DNA of 10,943 nucleotides. Origin: an uncultured Lachnospiraceae bacterium. Its GTDB lineage: Bacteria; Bacillota; Clostridia; Lachnospirales; Lachnospiraceae. Below the pieces are notes generated by a model. That model searched no databases. It saw only the letters and a list, made by a program, of their open reading frames with translations, and was not told the origin of the DNA. A program made the translations under genes and the position numbers. Shown piece after piece: positions 1 through 5,710 of this stretch. The DNA lies in the NCBI GenBank assembly GCA_910585555.1, contig CAJUFU010000026.1:28159-39101 (forward strand). The letters run 5' to 3'. Position 1 is the first letter of the stretch, and each line of letters begins with the position of its first letter.

Positions 1-28
1 GGAGTTCAGACGTGTGCTCTTCCGATCT
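1..28. other. Illumina TruSeq adapter remnant (non-genomic)
   Basis: The first 28 bases, from GGAGTTCAGACG to the terminal GCTCTTCCGATCT, match the 3' end of the standard Illumina TruSeq read-2 adapter, recognised from memory. The motif ends exactly at the ligation junction ...CCGATCT, after which ordinary sequence begins. This is library adapter left at the contig end, not biology, and should be trimmed. Any reading frame that uses these bases is an artefact. Confidence 0.97.
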
Positions 29-82
29 AACCGTCTGCCCTATCTGTCAGTCAAGGGCCGTCAAGCCTCCGTTAAGGTCCGG
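29..82. other. Short contig-end stretch downstream of the last gene
   Basis: These 54 bases lie between the adapter and the stop codon of the TIGR02530-type gene. By synteny with other clostridia the next gene should be flgE (hook protein), but the minus strand has no ATG here and only a possible GGAGG-like element (revcomp of 66-70), so no start can be placed. A short direct repeat (GTCAAG on the plus strand, twice) is visible. No terminator is evident, so the operon probably continues beyond the contig. Confidence 0.4.
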
Positions 83-487
83 CTATATGATTACGGCTCC
101 GTCAATATTGGTAAATACATTCTCATCTGTTTCTGTCTGATTCATCGCCGTGATGACCGTCTGATTCGGTACATTCACGATAAACGCGAGGGAATCCACC
201 AGAACCAATGATTCGTTGATTCCTTTCGCAGAAGCTTTCGCTGCTCCCAGGTTCAGGCGGTTGACCTGTTCCTTCGTCAGTTCAATATTTCTGTCCGCCA
301 GCCGGGTGGCTGCGTGCTTAGAAAATCTGACTTCCCCGTTTTCCTGGATATTGCTTTTCTTTCCCGATAAGATATCCTGGAAACTTAAGCCTTCCTGGGT
401 AAGCGCACTGCCCTTTGGCTTGTTGCCATGCAAATATTGATCTTGCAGCTGTTCTATGGAAAGGAATGAGTTGCCTTGAATCTTCAT
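83..487 (-). CDS. TIGR02530-type flagellar operon protein
   Basis: This 134-residue protein belongs to the small family found in fla/che operons of clostridia and relatives, usually between flgD and flgE. Its biochemical role is not established. The recognisable block is the C-terminal half, about residues 54-134: FSKHAATRLADRNIEL, then a segment with KGINESLVLVD, then VITAMNQ and the terminal VFTNIDGAVII, which is the family signature. The N-terminal 50 residues are polar and variable. There is no signal peptide or membrane segment, so it is probably cytoplasmic or exported by the flagellar type III apparatus. The ATG at 485-487 has a strong AAGGAGG (495-501) with a 7-nt spacer. The gene starts 38 bp after flgD stops, so it is cotranscribed. 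The position suggests a role around hook assembly, which is inference only. Confidence 0.88.
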   Translation of the reverse strand: MKIQGNSFLSIEQLQDQYLHGNKPKGSALTQEGLSFQDILSGKKSNIQENGEVRFSKHAATRLADRNIELTKEQVNRLNLGAAKASAKGINESLVLVDSLAFIVNVPNQTVITAMNQTETDENVFTNIDGAVII

Positions 488-525
488 ATGCTCTCCTCCT
501 TGAGATAGCTGCCGCTTCCTGCCTA

Positions 526-1272
526 TTATTTATCGCCCTCTGTACCGCCTTCGTCAGGGTCTTTGTCTGTATCATTGTCTGTGTCCGGGTCTTTATCCGG
601 GTCAGTCTCTTCTCCCTTATTGGCCTCGTTAATTGCCACCAGATCTTTCATCTTGGACACATATTTTTCTAAGGTTGCTCCATGTTCCTCTGTCAGGAAG
701 CTCTTCTGGTACTCTGTCATGTTCTTATAAATCTCATCCAGCTTTTCTACTCTCTCTCTGTCAGTTATTGACAGTTTATCAAGCGCAGGAAGCTTATTAT
801 AATCATTTAAGAACTCTGCCGCCAGCTTGTAGGCCTCCAGATAGGTAGGATCCGCCACTGTAACCAGATCGTCCATGGAATATAACTCTCCGTTAATGGA
901 AAGATATGCTTTATTTCTCTCATAATGTACATAGTCCACATTTCCCTGTACCTGTGTGGTTCTGCCCGTGCTGTCCGTAATCTCCAAAAGTACAGTCTGC
1001 CCTACCAGGGAAGATGCCCTGAACAAGTCCATAGATGCGCTCATATTCTGCATCTGCTCTAATTCTGAGAATGTAGCATACTGAGAAATATACTCTGTGT
1101 TAGAAGTGGGCTCTAAGGGGTCCTGATACTTCATCTGCGCTACCAAAAGCTGTAAGAACGCGTCTTTGTCAAGACTGTCATTACCGGTTTTTTTCGCACT
1201 TTTGTTCGCAAGAGACGCCGCGGAATTGGATTCCACTAATTTGCCGTCCTCAACTTTCTGTACTACTCCCAT
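526..1272 (-). CDS. flgD: Flagellar hook capping protein FlgD with extended C-terminus
   Basis: FlgD is exported and caps the growing hook so that FlgE subunits can polymerise under it. Residues 35-80 hold the FlgD N-terminal signature: KDAFLQLLVAQMKYQDPLEP followed by EYISQYATFSELEQMQNM. Residues 87-142 look like the small beta domain that follows (LVGQTVLLE, then a G-NVDYV stretch). No FlgD Ig-like/FnIII domain is seen after it. Instead there is a helical segment (about 146-218) with LPALDKLSITDRERV and YKNMTEYQKSFLTEE, and then an alternating Asp-X tail (224-240). At 248 residues it is longer than the roughly 140-residue B. subtilis FlgD. The ATG at 1270-1272 has AAAGGAG (1281-1287) with an 8-nt spacer. 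It begins 57 bp after fliK. The FlgD identity is sure; the nature of the tail is inference. Confidence 0.94.
   Translation of the reverse strand: MGVVQKVEDGKLVESNSAASLANKSAKKTGNDSLDKDAFLQLLVAQMKYQDPLEPTSNTEYISQYATFSELEQMQNMSASMDLFRASSLVGQTVLLEITDSTGRTTQVQGNVDYVHYERNKAYLSINGELYSMDDLVTVADPTYLEAYKLAAEFLNDYNKLPALDKLSITDRERVEKLDEIYKNMTEYQKSFLTEEHGATLEKYVSKMKDLVAINEANKGEETDPDKDPDTDNDTDKDPDEGGTEGDK
553..603 (-). repeat. Alternating Asp-X coding repeat in the FlgD tail
   Basis: This stretch encodes FlgD residues 224-240, in which every second residue is Asp and the others are Pro, Lys, Thr or Asn (DPDKDPDTDNDTDKDPD). In DNA it is a degenerate repeat of GAY codons alternating with another codon. Such repeats can expand or contract by slippage. 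The protein product would be a disordered, strongly acidic linker. The D-x-D-x-D spacing resembles Ca2+-binding Asp-rich repeats, but no complete canonical loop with glycine is present. Confidence 0.75.
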
Positions 1273-1329
1273 ATGTCTTGCTCCTTTCTGTGTTTATACT
1301 GTGTTGCTTGTGCCGTTTTTCTTTACTGC

Positions 1330-2841
1330 CTATGCCATATAGTCCACGGTATTGCCGTTAGCCTGCATCATTTCCACTGCAATCCGCTCGGAATCTTCCA
1401 GCTCGGTAAGGTCATCTTCCTCGCCAAGCAGTTCCAGATTAATCCTTCTGGCGCTCTTCTTGGCATTTCCCTTATCCTGCTCCATGTTTTCCTGCCCCGC
1501 AAAGGACTGGTCCCCATATGCATGATTAGCTACTGTGACTTCCACGGCATCCACTTTGATACCCTGTTCCTCAAACTGCTCTTTGAGCTGAATCATCTGG
1601 GATTCAATTGCCGCCCGCACTGTCTCATTCTGTGTCGTAAACTGCGCCGTGATGACACCGTCCTTGGCTGCAATCTGTACATTGACTGTCCCTAAGCTTG
1701 CCGGATGAAGCTGCATCTCCATCTTCTGGGTATCCTCGCTTATGTTAACCTTCATGTACTCCACGATCTGATTCATGATCTGCTCTGTCTGTGATGACTG
1801 AAATACCGGCTGTTCTACAGGTGCTTCCACCGTATCTGCCGTTTCCACCTGCTGCATAAGATGCTGTAAGAGGGTATTGCCCGCCGTATGTTCGCCTGTG
1901 TTCGCACCTTCCTGTCCATGTCCCATATCGGAAGCCGCTTTTTCCTGCCTCACCGGCGCCTCTATCTGGGGTTTTGCAGAGTCCGTAACCTGCTCGATGG
2001 TACTCTTCGTACCGCTGGCATCGTCCACTGTAACTTTAATCTGTACGGTCTCGCCGCTTCTCTGCACGGATACGGCATAATCCTTCATCCCCTCCACGCT
2101 TACCTCGGGCTTTTCGGCCATTGTCTCTGTGGGAACCTCAATCTGCATTTCTTCATGTTCCTCAGAACCGATCTTCTCCAACAGAGCATCCAGTTCTTCT
2201 TCATTCAGTCCCAGCTCTTCCTGCAACGCTCCCAAACTCTCTTCCACTGCTCCAAACAAATCCCGCAGATTTCCATAGAGATTCTCATTGGTCACAAGAG
2301 CGACTTCATCCACACTGTCGGTAAGATTTAATAACAGATGTTTCAAATTAGCCGGGTCAAACAAGTCCACTGCCGTCAGTCCCAGAATCTCCATGGCCTC
2401 TTCCACTTTTTCCAGCGGAATATCCAGTAGATCGGCAACTTCCTGCATCAGCTCTCCGGCTTTCTCTTCCACCGTCTGTTTCACATCCTCCGGCACGCTC
2501 TCCGATGTCTCCCCTGTCACTTCTTTCTGCTCATCCTGTTCTACCTGCACATCAGCCTTATCCGTCTGGGTATCCTGCCCTTCCTCAACAGCCTGTGCAG
2601 CATCGTCCTTGAGACTCGTGTCCTTTGCCGGGACATTCTCAACATCCTTCGTTTCCACTGTCTCTTTGGGCGCAGTCATCTGGGATGTATCCGCCTTAGT
2701 CTGCAAAGTACTGAGCTGATTGCTCATCTTGGACATGAGCTTATCAAACCCTTCTGTTACCACTTCTTCGGTCTTCGCCGCCGTCTGGACTTTCTGGTTC
2801 ACAGTGTAAGTAAGCAGAGCATTTACATTGTTTACCGTCAT
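1330..2841 (-). CDS. fliK: Flagellar hook-length control protein FliK
   Basis: FliK is a secreted molecular ruler that measures the hook and triggers the switch of the type III export gate from rod/hook to filament substrates. The diagnostic part is the C-terminal Flg_hook domain, about residues 360-445, with the family motif LHPASLG at 378-384, followed by VNVQIAAKDGVITAQF and a long amphipathic helix (VRAAIESQMIQLKEQFEEQGIKV). The first 350 residues are Glu/Thr/Val-rich and low in complexity, as usual for the ruler part, with a helical LMQEVADLL...AMEILGL segment near 130-155. The length of 503 residues is ordinary for this family. The ATG at 2839-2841 follows AAAGGAGGA (2851-2859). Upstream lies an unusual 144-bp gap with a candidate promoter and hairpins, so this gene may be partly uncoupled from ylxF. 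Confidence 0.94.
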   Translation of the reverse strand: MTVNNVNALLTYTVNQKVQTAAKTEEVVTEGFDKLMSKMSNQLSTLQTKADTSQMTAPKETVETKDVENVPAKDTSLKDDAAQAVEEGQDTQTDKADVQVEQDEQKEVTGETSESVPEDVKQTVEEKAGELMQEVADLLDIPLEKVEEAMEILGLTAVDLFDPANLKHLLLNLTDSVDEVALVTNENLYGNLRDLFGAVEESLGALQEELGLNEEELDALLEKIGSEEHEEMQIEVPTETMAEKPEVSVEGMKDYAVSVQRSGETVQIKVTVDDASGTKSTIEQVTDSAKPQIEAPVRQEKAASDMGHGQEGANTGEHTAGNTLLQHLMQQVETADTVEAPVEQPVFQSSQTEQIMNQIVEYMKVNISEDTQKMEMQLHPASLGTVNVQIAAKDGVITAQFTTQNETVRAAIESQMIQLKEQFEEQGIKVDAVEVTVANHAYGDQSFAGQENMEQDKGNAKKSARRINLELLGEEDDLTELEDSERIAVEMMQANGNTVDYMA

Positions 2842-2879
2842 TTCCTTTCTTCCTCCTTTCTTTAGTTTTCAAGGTTCTT

Positions 2880-2893
2880 GCACCTTACGGCGC
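2880..2893 (-). repeat. Small hairpin with GUAA loop in the fliK leader
   Basis: Read on the minus strand, the sequence GCGCC-GTAA-GGTGC can fold into a 5-bp stem (one G·U pair) closed by a GNRA-type tetraloop. It lies between the long AT-rich inverted repeat and the fliK ribosome binding site. No U tract follows, so it does not look like a terminator. A further weak inverted repeat (CAAG-gtt-CTTG, 2870-2880) abuts it. Confidence 0.4.
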
Positions 2894-2896
2894 TTT

Positions 2897-2930
2897 ATAT
2901 ATAACATATGATATTCCATATGGTATATAT
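2897..2930 (-). repeat. 34-nt AT-rich inverted repeat in the fliK leader
   Basis: The plus-strand arms are ATATATAACATATG (2897-2910) and CATATGGTATATAT (2917-2930), separated by ATATTC. Thirteen of 14 positions are complementary. In the transcript it would form a long AU-rich hairpin about 55 nt upstream of the fliK start codon. It is not followed by a run of U residues on the minus strand, so it is not a classical intrinsic terminator. It could be an operator, an mRNA processing or stability element, or part of a regulatory leader. Confidence 0.7.
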
Positions 2931-2950
2931 CCAAAGTCATTCTGCTCACT

Positions 2951-2977
2951 ATATCGGCAGTTTGTGTGAATTTCTCA
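2951..2977 (-). promoter_or_regulatory. Candidate sigma-28 (SigD-type) promoter upstream of fliK
   Basis: On the minus strand, 2951-2958 reads GCCGATAT, identical to the -10 consensus of Bacillus SigD (TAAA-N15-GCCGATAT). Fifteen bases upstream the -35 position (2974-2977) reads TGAG, which matches TAAA at only two of four places. The site lies in the only sizeable gap within the operon, about 110 bp before the fliK start codon. The -10 match is seen directly; promoter function is inference, and the weak -35 lowers confidence. Confidence 0.4.
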
Positions 2978-2985
2978 AGCCCCTC

Positions 2986-3873
2986 TTAAGAGTCCGGATC
3001 CATAATCTTAGTCAGCCTGGATGCAATCTCCGGGTCCATAGCTCCCAGGATATTTCCCCGGTCCTCTGCACTCATCTGGTCCAATATCTTGGCTGCCAAA
3101 TCCAGATCGTCCGTCATAGCTTCAAAAATGGAGGCCGCCTGTTTGGGCTTCATCTCCGCGTAAGCCTGGGCATAATCCTGAATCTCTTTGCTGGCTTCCA
3201 CCTGCTCTACCACCTGTTTATACAGATACTCTGCCGTAGTCGGGTCAATGGTCTGATAATACTTCTGATATTCCTCAGCCCCCGGCCCTTTCTCGGCATA
3301 GATAACTTCCTCATAAAATTCTGTCTTGATACGTTCAAACTCAATCTGGGCATCCTCAAAAGTCTGCAGCCTTTCCACCTCTGCCCGCAGTTCTTCCACT
3401 TCCTCGGAACTCACATTGGTGGCAGACTGCAGGTCTTCAATCTGCAGTTCCAAATCTTTGATATAGTCCACAGCCTCTCTTAAGCTGGTATAGCCGCCGT
3501 AGGATTCTGTATCATCGGTGGTCACCACCGAATCCGCCGGCAGGATCTTATTGATCACCGGCACGTCTTTCAACACCGGCGCAAGCACGCCGGAGCCGAA
3601 TCCGCCCACATCCAGCTTGATCAGTAGACACAGGATTGCAATCCAAATGATAACAATAACAACCGTTACTAGAAATACGGATACGCCCCCTGCCTCCTCA
3701 TCCTCGCTGAGTTTTGCCTCCTGCTCAGAGATTTCTTTGGCTCGCTGTTTGGCTTCCTTCTTCTGGGCCTTCCTGTCGTTCTTTATCTTATTGCGCTCTT
3801 CTTTTAAACGCTTCTTTTCCGCTTTTTTATCTACGGGGAGCTCTTCCCCCATATTTACAACTTCACTCGCCAT
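2986..3873 (-). CDS. ylxF: MotE/YlxF-like membrane protein with MgtE N-terminal-type domain
   Basis: This is the equivalent of B. subtilis YlxF, encoded between fliJ and fliK; family members are called MotE or MgtE_N-domain flagellar proteins and are thought to assist motor or stator assembly. With the start used here (295 residues) the order is: a very basic N-terminal cytoplasmic segment (about 16-50, many Lys/Arg/Glu), one transmembrane helix (about 65-86, VFLVTVVIVIIWIAILCLLI), a coiled coil (about 129-190), and a C-terminal helical MgtE_N-like repeat (about 230-292) with AYAEMKPKQAASIFEAM and AAKILDQMSAEDRGNILGAM. The frame stays open to a TTG at 3925-3927 and an ATG at 3898-3900, but only the ATG at 3871-3873 has a well-placed SD (3881-3889). 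It overlaps the fliJ stop by 11 nt, implying coupling. The role is by family; no catalytic motif is visible. Confidence 0.88.
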   Translation of the reverse strand: MASEVVNMGEELPVDKKAEKKRLKEERNKIKNDRKAQKKEAKQRAKEISEQEAKLSEDEEAGGVSVFLVTVVIVIIWIAILCLLIKLDVGGFGSGVLAPVLKDVPVINKILPADSVVTTDDTESYGGYTSLREAVDYIKDLELQIEDLQSATNVSSEEVEELRAEVERLQTFEDAQIEFERIKTEFYEEVIYAEKGPGAEEYQKYYQTIDPTTAEYLYKQVVEQVEASKEIQDYAQAYAEMKPKQAASIFEAMTDDLDLAAKILDQMSAEDRGNILGAMDPEIASRLTKIMDPDS

Positions 3874-4327
3874 TCCCATTCCTCTTTCCACGTTTTCCAT
3901 AGGTATAACTGGTAAGTTCATCCACAATCTTGCCTTCGGCCGCTTTCTCCTCCTGCAAGAACTGCACTAACGCTTTCTCTTTAAGCTTCTCATGCATCTT
4001 ACGTTCCTGCATGACTTCTTTCAGCTTCTCCCTGGCCTTTTCAAGGACTTTCTCGGCTTTCTTTACCTGCTCCCTCTGCTCCTCAATCCTGTCGTCCATG
4101 ACCCGCAGGGCATTTCTGTTATCCCGAAGGGCATTCACATTGAGGGCCTTTTTGCGCATCTTTCTGCCTTCCTCGAAATAGGCCTCCTTGCGGTCTATAA
4201 AAGCCTGCAGGCGCTCCTCTTCCTCGTTAAGCAGCATCTGCGCCCTGCCGACTTCCATCTTTGCCTGGGTCTCAAGCTGATATTTGATATTCAGGATACT
4301 CTGCATCCTGTACCTGAACTTTGCCAT
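3863..4327 (-). CDS. fliJ: Flagellar export protein FliJ
   Basis: FliJ is the stalk-like coiled-coil subunit of the flagellar export ATPase complex; it sits in the FliI hexamer and contacts the export gate. The 154-residue product starts with the typical MAKFRYRMQSILNIKYQLETQAKMEVG and is almost wholly charged alpha-helix, as expected for a two-helix coiled coil. There is no membrane segment. It lies 55 bp after fliI, with GAGGTGA (4334-4340) six bases before the ATG. The end of the gene, encoding GKRGKRNGNGE, doubles as the ribosome binding site and start of the next gene. FliJ sequences diverge strongly, so the call rests on the N-terminal pattern, size, helix content and position after fliI. 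Confidence 0.92.
   Translation of the reverse strand: MAKFRYRMQSILNIKYQLETQAKMEVGRAQMLLNEEEERLQAFIDRKEAYFEEGRKMRKKALNVNALRDNRNALRVMDDRIEEQREQVKKAEKVLEKAREKLKEVMQERKMHEKLKEKALVQFLQEEKAAEGKIVDELTSYTYGKRGKRNGNGE
3881..3889 (-). promoter_or_regulatory. Shine-Dalgarno of ylxF inside fliJ
   Basis: On the minus strand this reads GGAAAGAGG, seven bases before the ATG at 3871-3873. It lies inside the last codons of fliJ and decides the ylxF start in favour of the third in-frame ATG; the ATG at 3877-3879 would have almost no spacer, and the one at 3898-3900 has no SD. Confidence 0.65.
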
Positions 4328-4382
4328 AGCCGGTCACCTCATCTTTGCCTTTTCCGTTGCCCGGCCACGGCAAGGGCTGTTT

Positions 4383-5693
4383 CTAGCTTTCTGCAAAAAG
4401 CTCCCGCAGCATATCCACCGACTCCTCATAGCTGTACTTGGAATCCACATCCTGCATCAAGAAATCATTGACCGCCTCGATCTTCTCTATGGCGTAATCA
4501 ATATTCCGGTTGCTGCCGCTCTTATAGGCGCCGATATTGATCAAATCCTCCGCCTCATTATACGTAGCCAGCACATTCTTTAACCTACCGGCAAGCATTT
4601 TATGTTCTTTATTTACGACCTGACTCATACATCTGGAAATACTCTGCAACACATCGATTGCCGGATAATGATTCTGATGGGCCAGTTTTCTGTTCAGCAT
4701 GATATGTCCGTCGAGAATACTTCTGGCCGTGTCTGTGATGGGCTCATTCATATCATCGCCATCCACCAGCACCGTGTACAGCCCCGTGATGGAACCTACA
4801 CTGGCACAGCCCGCCCGCTCCAAAAGTCTCGGCATTTCCGAATACACACTGGGCGGATAGCCCCTGGATACCGGCGGTTCTCCGCTGGCAAGCCCAATCT
4901 CTCTCTGGGCCATGGAAAAACGCGTCAGGGAGTCCATCATCAAGAGGACGTCCTTGCCCTGGTCTCTGAAATATTCTGCGATAGCACAGGCCGTCTTGGC
5001 CGCCTTATTTCTCTCTAAGGCTGACTTATCCGAGGTGGCTACCACCACCACTGACCTTCTCATGCCCTCTTCGCCTAAGTCTCTCTCCACAAACTCGCGC
5101 ACCTCTCTGCCGCGCTCGCCAATCAGAGCGATCACATTAATATCCGCTTTTGTATTGCGGGCAAACATTCCCATCAGCGTGGACTTTCCCACACCGGAAC
5201 CGGCAAAGATACCAATACGCTGGCCTTTTCCCACCGTCATCAGACCGTCGATGGCCTTCACACCAAGAGGCAGCACATCTGCAATAATCTTCCTGCTCAT
5301 GGCGTCCGGCGGCGGTGCTTCTACGCTGTAGGGAACACCGGGCATATAGGAACCGTCCAGCCTTCCCAGACCATCCAGCACTTTTCCCAGAAGGTCGTCG
5401 CTCACCGGCACCGTCAAGGGATTCCCTGTATTTTCCACAATACATCCAAGCCCTATGCCGTCTGTATTGTCGCAGGGCATCAGAAGTGTCCGGCGCTCCT
5501 TAAAGCCTACCACCTCTGCGGTGATCGGCGGGTAATCTCCTGCGGGATAGATCAGACATAAATCCCCCAGCTTCGCCTCCGGGCCTGCGGACTCAATCGT
5601 GAGACCCACCACATTTTCCACCTTCCCCATCTTCTTGAAGAAAGTTTCATCCAGTATGCTGCTGTATTTATGAAAGTTGATTGCTGTATTCAT
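4383..5693 (-). CDS. fliI: Flagellum-specific export ATPase FliI
   Basis: FliI is the F1-beta-like ATPase that energises or primes flagellar type III export, as a hexamer with FliH and FliJ under the export gate. With the start used here (436 residues) the Walker A loop GSGVGKST is at 165-172 (Lys170), GERGREV at 192-198 carries the catalytic Glu193, and Walker B DVLLMMDSLTR ends in Asp254 and neighbours. The family block SGEPPVSRGYPPSVY and the C-terminal LINIGAYKSGSN are also present. All catalytic residues are intact and the length is normal. The frame extends to a GTG at 5712-5714 that overlaps the fliH stop as GTGA, giving 443 residues. The inner ATG at 5691-5693 is preferred because its N-terminus fits family length and a weak AAGAGAG precedes it. 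The start is uncertain, the identity is not. Confidence 0.97.
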   Translation of the reverse strand: MNTAINFHKYSSILDETFFKKMGKVENVVGLTIESAGPEAKLGDLCLIYPAGDYPPITAEVVGFKERRTLLMPCDNTDGIGLGCIVENTGNPLTVPVSDDLLGKVLDGLGRLDGSYMPGVPYSVEAPPPDAMSRKIIADVLPLGVKAIDGLMTVGKGQRIGIFAGSGVGKSTLMGMFARNTKADINVIALIGERGREVREFVERDLGEEGMRRSVVVVATSDKSALERNKAAKTACAIAEYFRDQGKDVLLMMDSLTRFSMAQREIGLASGEPPVSRGYPPSVYSEMPRLLERAGCASVGSITGLYTVLVDGDDMNEPITDTARSILDGHIMLNRKLAHQNHYPAIDVLQSISRCMSQVVNKEHKMLAGRLKNVLATYNEAEDLINIGAYKSGSNRNIDYAIEKIEAVNDFLMQDVDSKYSYEESVDMLRELFAES

Positions 5694-5710
5694 TATCGGC
5701 TCTCTTACAC

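Noticed and set aside
1273..1695. Plus-strand open frame of 140 codons
   Set aside because: It lies antisense to fliK and its leader, with a Cys/Leu/His-rich composition typical of a reverse-frame shadow and no recognisable domain.
1500..2750. Glu/Thr/Val-rich low-complexity N-terminal two thirds of FliK as an unusual domain
   Set aside because: Variable, disordered ruler regions are normal in FliK, so this is not evidence of novelty.
4357..4373. Inverted repeat TTGCC-cggccac-GGCAA between fliI and fliJ
   Set aside because: Only a 5-bp stem, with no U tract after it on the minus strand, so there is no basis for a terminator; it may be chance in GC-rich sequence.
5693..5700. GCCGATAA on the minus strand at the fliI start, identical to an enteric sigma-28 -10 element
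   Set aside because: It spans the start of the fliI coding region, has no TAAA-like -35 at the right distance (ATTG is there), and one such 8-mer by chance is expected in a window of this size.
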